The translations under genes were made by a program, and so were the position numbers. Shown piece after piece: positions 11,363 to 22,193 of a stretch of DNA of 64,000 nucleotides. The first letter of the stretch is position 1; the number at the start of each line of letters is the position of its first letter. This DNA comes from Septoria linicola. Its lineage: Eukaryota > Ascomycota > Dothideomycetes > Mycosphaerellales > Mycosphaerellaceae. The DNA lies in NCBI GenBank assembly GCA_024114885.1, contig CP099418.1, positions 3,844,001 to 3,908,000 on the forward strand, written 5' to 3'. Below the pieces are notes generated by a model. The model did not search any database, was not told the origin of the DNA, and saw nothing but the letters and a program-made list of their open reading frames with translations.

Positions 11363-11564
11363 GAAACGAGACCAAGTTGATCAAATCGTGTTCGATGTTA
11401 TTACAACGATTTGCGAGAGGCTCTTGGACGAGGACGGGAGGCATATCGATGATGTAGCACAACCCAATCGGGTTAGGTCGCTGCTCAAGGATGAAAGATG
11501 ATCCCCCTCCACACATGCCCCTATGCTTTCTGTCCCTTGCTTCTCACAGCTTCAACCTCACTAT

Positions 11565-12940
11565 CTAGTCGCCGTTCAATATGTGGTCTGCAATCTTCTC
11601 TGCCAATGCATAAATGGTGGACTGCGGATGTCCAGGTGGCAGGATTGGAAATGCTGACGCATCCACAACCCGTAATCCCCCGACGCCATACACTCTGCCA
11701 CGGGTATCCAAAACAGCCATTGGACCTGACTGGTGTCCCATCTTACAAGTTCCTGGAATCGTCAGCGCATGATCAGTACTATGAGGTGGCTCGTTGACGA
11801 CTCACCGGCAGCATGCCACACGGTCTGGACGATGTCAGCCAACATTTCCGAACCACTTGGTGGTCTTGACTTACTATGAGTGTTGCGTATAGTGTCCAGA
11901 ATCTGCGCGTCGGTCGACACTTCCTCTCCTGGAAAGTACTCTCTGCTATCTGCCAGCACTGGTCGCATAGCTCGACTAGCAAATGCAGCTCGAGCTCGCT
12001 TGTACTGCACTCGAGTCAGTGACAGGCGGCACACGCACTTGTACATACTCACTGCTGCAATCGCTACCTCCTGGTCCGCTATGGTCGTCAGCCAAGCTGG
12101 ATTAATCGAGGGTAGATCATCAGAGTCAGCAGAAACGATCGAGACGTTGCCTCGTGAAGTAGGCGCCACCAGAGCCGCAAGAATGGTGGCATATCGGAAG
12201 CCGTTCTGTTCACACATCACTTTCGAGCCATCGAATGTGGTAACAGCAATCACCTTAGGTTGTGTCGTGGGCAACGATGAGAAATCGCCCACGTAACCAG
12301 GTGCACTGAGATACTCGATCTCGGGCCAATCGCTCGGGAATTGGTCAAGCTGTGACTTAGCCCCGCTCGAGAAGAGGTTCTTGAGTATCGCAGGAACCTT
12401 CTCCCAACCCAGGAATTCGCAGACCGGATTAGTGAGCGGCCCACGCTTACCCAGCAAGTAGTCAGTCGCAAATTGAGCAGTAACATATAGCAGGTCATTA
12501 GCAAGCCTGATGAAAGTCTGGACCTTGACTCTGTAAGTCGGGCCAAAGAAGATGTGGTCCCATCACGAAGTTCCAGTCCACCAGAGGATTGGTGTCGCTC
12601 GGATCAGAGCCGACCCAATACACATCGCCTGCAGGCGTACTACTCAAAAGAGGATTATTAATCTGGTATTGATCACCAGCTTCAACTACCGCTACCTGAT
12701 TGTCGCCATTGGCAGAAAGTCGATTTGCTAATGTCAAGCCAGCCGTTCCTCCACCTGTTATTGCAGGATGTGGTGAGCGTCGAACATGGGTATGGAAGGC
12801 AGACGAGCGGCCAATAACATACCAACGATCACATAGTCAAACACATCCCCAATGATCTGTCGCTTCTGTGGATCTGTCTCTACTGGTGAGCCGAGTATGC
12901 ACCGAGCACTGGTGAGAAGCACGAGGAGAACGGGAAGCAT
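11565..12940 (-). pseudogene. GMC oxidoreductase pseudogene (internal deletion and frameshift)
   Basis: The N-terminal part (12823-12940 joined to 12561-12754 over a 68-nt intron) encodes a signal-like leader and the FAD-binding start (VIVGGGTAGLTLANRL, then VVEAG). It runs to NPLVDWNFVM and then joins directly, in another frame, to DHIFFGPTYRV at the 12560/12561 boundary. In intact family members roughly 200 or more residues, including the second FAD motif (GGSS), lie between these points. The C-terminal half is well preserved: GPLTNPVCEFLGWEKVP, the catalytic VWHAAGTCKMG joined over an intron, and the final GHPQSTIYALAEKIAD before TAG at 11565. A second lesion is suspected at the 11825-11874 intron, whose phases do not agree. 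Relatives are aryl-alcohol, glucose or choline oxidase-like flavoenzymes. A functional product is very unlikely. Confidence 0.8.
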
Positions 12941-13577
12941 GGCTTCGTAATTTCCTGCTGGCGATTGTGTGTGTATGTAAACAAGCTAAGGCTGTTGTGC
13001 TAATGGACGGTCGCTCTTCAGACGATAAACGGTGAAACCTGGACACTGTTTCATAGCAAGCCACTTTGAGGTTCAATATTGAGCTTCAAGGCCTGGTGGT
13101 TCTCCAAGAGCTCTAGACTCAATCATGATATGACGAGTTACACGCCATTCATCACAAGCTCGGGAAACTTTGGGACTGTGGTGGTTGCAGAATAATCTCA
13201 ACGCGTGGTCGTCACCCATGTGGCATTTGGAAGAGCTCTAGACTAAGACTCGCCAGATATACTGCTCCGAGCTCAACCTGCAGTGCCATTATCGCTCGTA
13301 TTCTAGCTTCCCAACTCGAGCGATGTTCCATGTCGAACGCGTCCCTACATGATAGTCTCTGACTCGCACAATCTGAATGATAAGCAAGATAGAGTTGCGG
13401 CTATCGTTCGAAGATGCCGCCCGCCTGCTTGCAAACTCGGCATTCATTAGCGCTGCCTGCAATGGATTGGTTTGGCGAGCGGTGCTGCATTTTGGTGCTC
13501 CTGTCGTTGACAGGCTATGCTTGCTTGCTGTTACCGAAGGGTCCTGCAACCATAATTTCCTGAATGGTATGCTCGTC
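12941..13577. other. Intergenic region with a direct repeat
   Basis: About 640 bases upstream of the GMC pseudogene and downstream of the thioesterase-fold gene. No coding exon is recognised. It holds two copies of a 14-base motif (see the separate entry). Confidence 0.5.
13106..13244. repeat. Two copies of AAGAGCTCTAGACT
   Basis: Identical 14-mers at 13106-13119 and 13231-13244, with a palindromic core AGAGCTCT, 125 bases apart. They lie 166-304 bases upstream of the former GMC start codon. They could be regulator-binding sites; this is inference only. Confidence 0.5.
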
Positions 13578-14244
13578 CTACAACTTTGCCTGGACTTCTG
13601 CATCCTGTTCGCTTCCTTTGAGAAGAGGCTCTAGAGCCTTACGAACATGAGCTGGAATACCTTCCTTCGTCGGGCGATTCGACTTTCTGTCAACCCATCT
13701 GCCAAGATCAAAGGCGTCAGTTGATCAATCGCATGTGAGACCTGATATCACTCACATTTGGATGAAGCCCCCGACTGCTTTGACCTCCTCGCTTCCTCTC
13801 TGGAAGATGCCTACTTCGTACCTGCATTAATTGTCAACGAGGTTCGCTGATGTTGCGGTGATGGCAGAAGCATACATCAAACTGCTTTTGCCCATCTTCA
13901 CAACTCGTAGACCACAATCTACAGTACCGGGATAACGACAAGCTCCAAAATAATCGCAGTAGGAGGAGCCCACGAGGCCTATGTGGTCACTTGCGTCGTC
14001 GGAATATCCAGGTCGATAGCCGGTTTTCTGTATGAGGAAAGAGTTGATGACTGAGTCGATGAGAACGCCATAGATCGGGTTGTTCATATGACTGTAAAGA
14101 CTTATCAGCAAATGACTTTCCAACAGTTGCGCATTGTACAGACTGGAACATGTCGTTATCATTCCATCTTGATCGGTAGTCCTCAATATAGACATAGTCG
14201 CTGCGTTTCCTGAGGCATTGTGAGTGGGGTTCCTGGAACGACAT
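13578..14244 (-). CDS. Thioesterase-superfamily (hotdog-fold) protein
   Basis: Four small minus-strand exons (14144-14244, 13876-14091, 13756-13821, 13578-13698) join in phase over introns of 52-57 nt to give 167 residues. The motif WNDNDMF followed across the first intron by HHMNNPIYGVLIDSVINSFL is the hotdog thioesterase signature (DxDxxxHxNN). It is followed by SSYCDYFGACRYPGTVDCGL, YEVGIFQRGSEEVKAVGG and a conserved tail (RPTKEGIPAHVRKALEPLL). Fungal proteins of this type are annotated as thioesterase/thiol ester dehydrase-isomerase; the acyl-CoA substrate is unknown. The short exons are easy to miss. The gene lies between the GMC relic and the glutathione transferase gene. Confidence 0.8.
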
Positions 14245-14780
14245 GGTTGCTATCTCAGTGGACGGTATGCGTACCGCAGTTTCTTCGCCTTCAAATCACT
14301 GCCCAGTGCTTGCGACATGTTTGATGTGCAGTTTGAGAGACATGCTGGCTTGGAGTGTTGGAAGTCAACACGGGATGTTCTTGATCAGCAACAGAAGCCG
14401 AGGTTGGCGACGACCACCAATTTCTTCAGCCAGTCGACTTCACCTGTTCCTTCTCGTCATGGTAACATAAAATCTCACTCAATAAGCCCACTGCACATAG
14501 AATTGTGCTGGGACATTGCATCCAGGTACATCAAGCATAAAATTGCACACGTGGGTCCGTGGATGAGATGAACTGCTGATGACTATTTGCTTCTGACGGC
14601 CAGCATGCTGCGCGCCGGCTCGAGCTTTGAAAAGACCTCGCTGCATAACTATCAGCAATGAACTACAGCGACGTAATGACAGTGGGGCAAAGGTGGAGAG
14701 ATATATAATCAAGATGCAGGTCGAGAAGAGAAAGTTTCCAATTTCGTACACTTAGAACCGTTCCTGCATACTAAGCGATC
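14245..14780. other. Divergent promoter region between thioesterase and GST genes
   Basis: About 540 bases separating two divergent starts. No exon is recognised. A TATA-like TATATAAT lies at 14702-14709, 72 bases before the GST start codon. Confidence 0.5.
14702..14709 (+). promoter_or_regulatory. TATA-like element upstream of the GST gene
   Basis: TATATAAT lies 72 bases upstream of the ATG at 14781, a reasonable distance for a fungal core promoter. Sequence match only. Confidence 0.4.
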
Positions 14781-15856
14781 ATGACTATCACTCTTCATCA
14801 TCTAGGCATCTCACAGTCGGAGCGAAATGTATGGCTGCTAGAAGAGCTAGGCCTCGAGTACAAGCTCGTGCATCACACTCGTGATCCGGTGATGGCCCCA
14901 GAGTCTCTGAAAAGCGTGCCAGGAAACGAGACTTGGTTGGTGACTTGGGCAATGAATCTTGTTCAGCTGCTCATATCTTGCAGGAAGTCACCATTCATCG
15001 AAGATGACCAGGCGAAGGTGACATTAAGCGAATCTGCCGCCATCATGGAATATATCATCCAGCGTTATGGTAGAGGAAAGTTTGCTCTGAAGCCGGATGA
15101 CAAGCACTACGCAGATTACCTATACTGGTGACAGCTTGGCAGAATACCGGCTGCAGTCACATTTCTCGGACGCTGGCTAAGCAAGGCGCAGGTTTCACTA
15201 CGCCAACGGCACACTGCAGGCGGTATGTAAAGCACTCGATGTCTCCACTTCCAGACACATTCCTGCCCGCTGCGTCGAGGAAGTACCACCTTACGCTTAA
15301 TCCGGGATCAAACGTGACAATCGGGAGCTTGCTGATCATGGATCGAACATATGTAGAACATGGTCACAAGCATGTTCCTAGCTGCCGCCCAGTTATCTCC
15401 AGATATCATGATACAGCAATTCGCTGACCAGCGTCTACACGCCGGAGTGAAGCTCATGGACGATCGCCTCAAGGATAACAAGTGGCTCGCTGGAGATGAG
15501 TTCACAGCTGCCGATATGATCTCTCTATACTCTGTCACAACACAGCGTTATTTTGGGCCTCTCGTCAAGTAAGTGACTTTCATACACGCCATGTTCACAG
15601 CGCAGATCCAATTAACGCCCAAGAGTCTTGCCCCATACAGTAATCTGCTGCGATGGATTCAGGATTGTGCAGCTCGGCCAGCATACCAACGTGCAATGGA
15701 GAAGGGAGACCCGGAGATGAAGCCTCTCACAAGTGCTGAAGCTCCAACGAAAGGCTTGATGGTGAGTACTTACACTGTTCCAGCGCACTTTACACCAGCG
15801 ACTGACGACGGTTGTAGGAGACTGGCGGCACAGCAGGAGATTCGTGGAAGAAGTAA
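14781..15856 (+). CDS. Glutathione S-transferase-like protein (possible splice or frame defect)
   Basis: Six exons can be traced: 14781-14935, 14984-15127, 15192-15222, 15357-15568, 15624-15761 and 15818-15856. The thioredoxin-like N-terminus starts MTITLHHLGISQSERNVWLL and continues to KSPFIED and TLSESAAIMEYIIQRYG, the glutathione-binding region. The helical C-terminal domain contains YWFHYANGTLQA, LAGDEFTAADM and RPAYQRAMEKGDPEMK. The family conjugates glutathione to electrophiles. The fourth intron is inconsistent: the consensus donor GTAAGT leaves phase 2, but the downstream frame needs phase 0 at the only nearby acceptor, so canonical splicing would frameshift and truncate the C-terminal domain. 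A weak GTCAAG donor three bases upstream would restore the frame. Either an unusual donor is used or the gene is decaying. Confidence 0.7.
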
Positions 15857-15952
15857 AACTTCAATATCAAGCTGCAATGATCATGATTTGCAACTATTCT
15901 GTGTCTACTTAACGCTGGAACGCAATTTCTGGGATGCTGTGCTATGCTATGC

Positions 15953-18136
15953 CTACTTTCTGTCGCCTTTCGCTCTCTTGAGACTCGACATGTCGAAGTC
16001 ATCATCATATAGACTCTTGCTCGCTCCACCTGTGCGCCTAGGTGACTGCTGCTGCTCACCAAACAGCGAGCTATGAGGTCTGTCGGGTGTTGCTTGCTGT
16101 GGCGGTGTGGTCTCAAGGTCCTTGTCTTGACCTAACATGAATGAGAACGAGCTCTGCTCCAAAGATGGTCGAAGTTGATGTGATTTTGCTTTGGCAGAAG
16201 GGGGCGACTGCGTGTCTTCACCCAGCCGTGCGCTGCTCTGAGGTGCAGCTGTTGTTACATCCTCGTCCGCGAAGTCATCGAAGCTGGATGGATCGGCGAG
16301 AGTTGCAGCACTACTATTTTCAGGGTGACTTTCGACTCTTCCGATGTGTGTAGTAGCATCTGTATCGGCATCATGCCTTGCACCTCCATCCACTGGAGTA
16401 ACAGACTCAGCTGCCGCATTGCCGCGCTCCCGCTTGCTCACATGCAGCGACGGCTCGGTAAGATGCAGTGATGGCTGTGCAAGGTACACTTGGATGAACT
16501 GGACCTTGGCGATTGCAGCGCTTAGCTTCTCCACATTATTATCGTGTTTCGCCTTGTCGTTCTCAGAGACTGATTTCTGATAGTCCCACAGTTCGCCAAT
16601 TGCACCTGCAAGGAGTTCTGACAAATGTTTGTTGCGGGTCTCAAGCTCTTTGACCCTTATGGCACTGGAGTGGCGCCAAGGTGGCGGTGAAGGTGTCTGG
16701 GCAACTCGTATTTCCTGTGCTTTCTTTTGAACTTCATCGACAGCATTACGGACGGCCTTGCCCAATCCGAGCTTTTCCCCTTGAGCGTAGATGTTCTTGG
16801 CAGTGCTCTGAAGGAGACCTTCGAAGCGCGGCTGTCCAGCGCGTCGGTTCACGCCTGATGTTATGCCTGAGAAAGTAGTGATGTTTCGTTGCAGGGCTGG
16901 AGGCGTGGCTGGACGACCCGATTCCTGCAAGGGTCTCCCGGTGTACTTTAACACACAGTAGCTGGCGCCTTCACTGTTCATGTGGGACTTCAGGTATAAC
17001 GCGTCAAGCCCCAGAGCCTGAGCAGGAATATCCTTGTCAAGCTCGGGATACCTTAACAACAGGCCCAAGGCGTGGTTGTAATCGGCTTCTAGCAGGTGCC
17101 ATCGTATTCGTAGAAGCATGATCTGGATAAAGTCAGTGATCAAGATACTCCCCTAGCTGCCGCCCTTGTCGCGACTTACCACGCAAATATGATCCACAAT
17201 CTCGAGTGATGAGTCCTCGGCGAATAGCACATCCCACAGGGCAAGTACATCGTTGGATTCGAATTCGCGTACGAAGAGGAGTCTGATCCATCGTATCAGG
17301 AACACTTGCGGAACAATATCCAGGCTCTGCAAATGATTCGTGAGCGCCTTGTCGACCTGCGGTAGGAGCTCCTCGAATATGGTCTTACTCCTTACGGAGA
17401 TAGAGGTCGGGCCTTCTGATAGATAGAACGATTTGGCTGCACTTTGCATGACTTGACCAAACACCGCAAACGAATCATGCTCTACGTGCTCGGCATCAAA
17501 TACAGTCTTGATGATGCTGTCCTCGCCCAACGCTCTGCTGGAGTTGTCGACTACTACAGCGTCGTCTTGGATCACCCACAGGACGTACGCGGCAACCTCG
17601 TGCATACCTTGTCGATACCCGACATCCGGGTTGAGTTTGCAAAAGGTAAACAGTATATCGACCAACATGCGCTGAGTTTCAGGTTCCCTGGTGAAGTCCA
17701 ACATACATCGCTCGACATCTTGCAAGATTTCGGCCCGCAGATCATCGTCTTTGGCCGACTGCTGCCAGGTAGAGTTCTTGCATCTTTTAGCCACTGTCAG
17801 ATATAAGCTTCAGCAGTTAGCTGTAGGGTAAAGCTATACCTCTGTGTTCTGACTCAGCGGATCGAACCCAGCAGCATCAGCGTCAGGGTTCTCAACAAAG
17901 CGGAAGAAATGAGCATGGAGTGAGTTGTATGCCGAACGGCTGGAAGCGAGTGTGCGCTGCCACTCGTCCAGGTCCAGGGTGTCGAAGAGCAGAAATGCTT
18001 TCCAACAAGCAGAGCGCAAGCCGCTGGTGGCTATGGAAGTGTGGCCGTTCAGACGCACCGCATCTTTGAGCTGCCTCAGCGACTTGAACTGATGCAATTC
18101 CTGCCAGCTCGCTCTTGCGCTCTTCAGACTGCGCAT
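15953..18136 (-). CDS. TBC-domain Rab GTPase-activating protein (TBC1D5-like)
   Basis: Three minus-strand exons (17840-18136, 17180-17776, 15953-17122) give 687 residues. For intron 1 the acceptor at CAAG (17777) keeps the frame, whereas the more obvious ACAG acceptor does not. The TBC domain covers roughly residues 30-330: an arginine-finger motif ILQDVERCM, the glutamine-finger motif NPDVGYRQGMHE, and DHICVIMLLRIRW joined across intron 2. The tail of about 300 residues is low complexity and ends in a short basic segment. TBC1D5 relatives accelerate GTP hydrolysis on Rab7-type GTPases and act in endosomal and autophagic traffic; the function here is by family. Its stop is 97 bases from the convergent GST gene. 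Confidence 0.85.
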
Positions 18137-19024
18137 GGCGGCGGTGTCAAGTAATGGTTAACGAGATGGAGGATAGAGTGTAGGCATGGCGTGCCCCCGA
18201 AAAGGTTGGCAGACGTTTATGTCATGGCGTCGGCAGCACCGCGCTCCACTTTCTTGCTGCTGCCCGTGATCGCCAGCCGTTGGCAGGATCGTTGAAAGTC
18301 GCGTTTCCTACTCACGCGCAATCCCGTTCATCTCCCATCTCGTCACTGCACACTACAGCAACAGGCCATGTGCGGTGCGTGGGCGATTTGCGTCCTGAGC
18401 ATGACGGAGGGCACGAGCAGCAAGCAATACTACCGTTCCAGCGTCCTCTGTTTATGTGCAATTACAGGCGGTATAGCCTGAACGGACACGCATGATGGCA
18501 TATGGGTCTTGATTCGTGCCTCGTGTCTGCTACAGCCCACCAGCACCGCCATTCGCGCGTTACCAGAGCAGCCACAGCAGACAGGTAGACCGGACAAAAG
18601 ACGATCCAAACAATCCATCGTTCAGATCGTGTGGGCCTTAGAATTCGGCGATGAGGTCTATCGACCTCCAAAAGTCAAAACCACATGTGGGTTGTTGTGC
18701 ATGTCGCACGTCTCAGCCAAAACGCGCCAGCACTATCCTCACCCGTAACTTAGGCCAACCACTGGTATCCCGAATGCCTGGATACTTTCTGCACGTTGTC
18801 GAGGTCGACCTTGGCCAGCCTAGAGCGGCAATTCAAGTAACCCACATGCACTCTAGCGACGTCAGGCGCAGGCCTCTTCCCTGTGCTACAGTCACCGCTG
18901 CTATAGCAAAGCTCGAGCGTGACTTGTCACGACATGGTACTGTAAGTAGGACCTGCAGCCACCCTCTTCGACGCGTTCAGAGCCTCACAAACAACTTTCA
19001 CTTCATCTCATTCTCACACTCGTT
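18137..19024. other. Intergenic region between TBC and Zn2Cys6 genes
   Basis: About 890 bases between divergent genes. Open frames exist but none shows a family motif or convincing splice partners. Read as promoter and leader sequence. Confidence 0.4.
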
Positions 19025-19927
19025 ATGGCGCCAACAACTCTGGAAGTACCTGCTAGGAAACGTACAGTGCGAGCGGTAAGTGAATACTCGACACCACGTA
19101 CAATGTATTTGCTGACCAGCTCAGTGCGATCAATGCCGCCGCCGGAAAGTGAAATGCAACGGAAAATTGGGTTGCACGGAATGCAATAGCATCGGGTACA
19201 ATGTGTCCGCTCTATGACAAGGCCCTTCTAACATATGACAGACTTGAATGCTCGTATGGCTCCCAGATCAAGCAGTCTCGTCGTCGGAACTACCTCATCC
19301 ACCTGGAACAAAAGGTGCAGCGACTGGAACACGAGCTACGCACTGCCCGAACAACACGACTCTCGGATCCAGCACAACGCCGACCAAGCGACACACCGAC
19401 GGAGCATTCGATAGCAGGATGCAGCAACCCTGGCGTGCAAGACTGCAACAGCGTCGCTCCAGATCTATCAGCCAACTCCATTTGCTATTGGAATAATACG
19501 TACAAGCCCTTTCAGCAACATAGTGGCGGACAAGAATGGGTGGGACCGGTCACGACTAAGCCATCCCTCAGTGGTCTCACCATTCCAACTCAATGCCTGC
19601 AATCTTCGGACTACATCTACCGAGCAGATTCCCTTTCGGTGAGCTGAACTCGTAGTGAATTACTGTGATTGTGCTGACCAGATATAGCCCCAAACTCCAC
19701 AGACTGCTTCGTCGGCCACATGGACGCCATGCTCGGGAGAGGTGATCGACTACTGGAGAACGATACCAGACAACAATTGCGCGCAAGCGATATTACCAAC
19801 GATGCCACAGCAGGACCCTGGGCGTTGGTATAACAACTCGTACGATCAACATATCGATGTGTCGAATTACCAAGGCCTCGCCTATACCAACGGCAACCTA
19901 GCGACATGTCCTCCCAGCTACAATTGA
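19025..19927 (+). CDS. Short Zn2Cys6 transcription factor
   Basis: Four exons (19025-19075, 19125-19195, 19242-19638, 19688-19927) join in phase to 252 residues. The basic lead-in (ARKRTVRA) is spliced to CDQCRRRKVKC, then GCTEC, and the last Cys comes after intron 2 (LECSYG). This gives the canonical C-x2-C-x6-C-x5-C-x2-C-x6-C binuclear zinc cluster. A linker and short coiled coil follow (NYLIHLEQKVQRLEHEL, residues about 55-75). The remainder is low complexity, rich in Ser, Thr, Gln and Pro. There is no recognisable fungal-specific transcription factor domain, so it is much shorter than usual members. It lies at the edge of the accessory stretch and could be a local pathway regulator, which is inference. 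Confidence 0.8.
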
Positions 19928-20858
19928 TCGAGATTGATAACGAACAAATTTTACGGCAGATCTATTTACTACAGGGACGGAAGAGACATCCGGTTCGATC
20001 GATACTGAAATATGGTACATGAGTTTTAATATGCGCAAGTCAGGCGCGTTTTTGTAATTGACGACTTACCACTTCTTGGTGATGAACGCCATAGTGTCTT
20101 ATACATATTTTAATTGAGATCGTGAGCACGTGCACGTGTCGTACGCACTGAGCAAGTCAACAACCAGCAACGAGCAGCCAAGGACTACATGCGCTGGCGC
20201 ACCTCACCAATCTGGTCGGTCAACCTGGTTTGTCAACCTGGCTGTACATGCGAACACAATCGACAGTTGCGCAACGATCAGATCGCTACTACGATTACGT
20301 GGGAGAGCGGTGTGGAACAAGAACAACCACCTGCATGCTGCCACGATGCCCGCCACAGATGCTCAGTCTCACCGCATCACGGTGCGCAAATCTTAAGCTC
20401 CAACGACCGGCGTCGACGACAGCGCCACACTTGTCAATGCCACAACGGCCCTCAATTCCAGGTGCGGATAATTGTGATGTCTGTGACTCGACATTGGAGG
20501 TACTACCCAATTGATTGGTACCACAAGAGTGATATGAAGCCAGGATCGTGGAGATTGGTACGCGGGCCGAGTGCAGATCAGGCACCGGGTCGTAAGGTCA
20601 AACCTGGTCACTGCTCTTCTGCTCCTCAGACCCGTATATGTTCTGTGGGCCATCCTTCTATGTTTCAGTGAACTGCTGCATCTCCCCTCGGCGCGTCCTC
20701 GGCGCGTGATCGTTCGAATGCAGGGTAAGGCTCTGATTGGCAACGTAGCTATACTGTCATTGAGCGCAGCTACTGGGATTGGGATATGTTTCGCATGGCG
20801 GATGAGTATTTGTGTCCGCTATCACGAACGCAAGGAACAAGATTTTGCAAGCCTTGGA
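19928..20858. other. Intergenic region downstream of the Zn2Cys6 gene and BIO2
   Basis: About 930 bases at the 3' ends of two convergent genes. Several frames of up to 160 codons are open but none shows a motif, a good start or codon pattern I can support. It contains the tandem CACGTG pair at 20127-20138. Confidence 0.4.
20127..20138. promoter_or_regulatory. Tandem E-box CACGTGCACGTG
   Basis: Two adjacent CACGTG hexamers form a 12-base palindrome. CACGTG is the core site of bHLH factors. It lies in a region with no assigned start codon on either side, so its target is unclear. Confidence 0.3.
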
Positions 20859-22193
20859 CTATACAGATGCAGCAGCAGGCACCGCAGTAGAGGCCGGTTC
20901 TACCGATGCCACCGCGTCTTGCTTCATGGCCGCCCAGCTGGTCTCTCTGAGTCCTCCTCTCTCGAAGCTCTTCATTGGAACCAGCCCATACTTTTCAAAC
21001 ATTGCCTTGTCTGCGTCCCAGCCAACCGCATCCGTCGTCAGCATCTTCTCACCAGTAAATACAGCATTGGCGCCTGCTGAGAAGCAAAGAATCTGCTCTG
21101 ACTCGCTCATCGTAGTTCGACCAGCTGCGATGCGAATGATGGTTGCGGGCATGACCAGACGAGCAGTGGCAATGGTCCTCAGAATGGCGTCAAAGGAGAT
21201 GCGCTTTCGACTCGGGTCGTCACCAAGAGGCGTGCCCTTGATGGGTACGAGAGCGTTGACTGGGAAAGACTCGGGATGAGCTGGCAGGGTAGAAACGGTG
21301 TACAGGAGGCCAACATGGTCCTCTGGCTTCTCTCCCAGTCCGAGGATGCCGCCAGAGCAAACATTGATGCCGGCATTGCGGACGTGCGATAGCGTCTGAA
21401 GTCGCTCGTCGTAGGTACGCGTAGTAATGACCGAAGGATAGTGCTCTCTTGATGTATCCACGTTGTGGTTGTATGCCGTGAGTCCGGCTTGCTTGAGCTC
21501 ATCTGCTTGATTCTGATCGATCATGCCGAGGGTGACGCACACTTCCATGTCCATTGCGCGAATGCCCTCGACCATGGCTTTCACGTTCTTCAAGCTTGTC
21601 TTGCGTCCTCGCATGTCTCGCCAGGCAGCGCCCATGCAGAAACGCGTGCTGCCGTTGTCCTTGGCTATGCGTGCTGCCTTGAGCACCGTGTCTACAGGTG
21701 ACATCTTTTCTGCCTTGAGCCCGGTGTTGTAGCGTGTCGACTGAGCACAGTAGGAACAGTCCTCGCTACAGCCTCCAGTCTTGATGTTCATCAACGTGCA
21801 CATCTGCACTGCGGATGGAGAATGGAAGCGGCGATGGAGAACACCCTGCAGTGGCAAGTATCAGCATGCTACTCAGTATTCTCTCTGATTGAATCACTCC
21901 GCCCGATCCGGCATGAGCGCCTCCAACAGCTGACATACCGCCTGGTGAGCCAGCTCCATGAGCGGCGTGTTGTACAGCTCCCGGATCTCATCCTTGGTCC
22001 AGTCGTATCGCGGAGTCCGAGCATTGACAGCCCGCCATATCGCTCCCTGGGCTTCTGGCACTGGTGGAGGAGTTGTCGAGATTGGCGAGAAGGAATCATT
22101 CACAGGTGTGCTGAATGCCCGCGAGCCCACTGCAGCGGTCGTGGCTTGCAGGCATCGTGTGGGAGCTCTTCGGGAGAGCAGAGTCAGCGACAT
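20859..22193 (-). CDS. BIO2: Biotin synthase, mitochondrial
   Basis: Two minus-strand exons (21939-22193 and 20859-21845; 93-nt intron) give 413 residues. The start MSLTLLSRRAPTRC opens a basic, Ser/Ala-rich mitochondrial presequence of about 30 residues. The radical-SAM motif CSEDCSYC (C-x3-C-x2-C) binds the 4Fe-4S cluster. Residues for the second, 2Fe-2S cluster lie in RFCMGAAWRD, EVCVTLGM, YNHNVDTS and RIAAGR. The enzyme inserts sulfur into dethiobiotin, the last step of biotin synthesis, in the mitochondrial matrix. Length and motif order match fungal Bio2. No other biotin gene lies nearby. A CACGTG site at 22325-22330, 132 bases upstream of the start, is a possible regulatory element. 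Confidence 0.95.

Noticed and set aside
17777..17839. ACAG acceptor for TBC intron 1
   Set aside because: It gives the wrong phase; the CAAG acceptor 20 bases further on restores the TBC reading.
20189..20671. Plus-strand frame of 160 codons with several Cys
   Set aside because: No signal peptide, motif or splice partner; compatible with a chance open frame.
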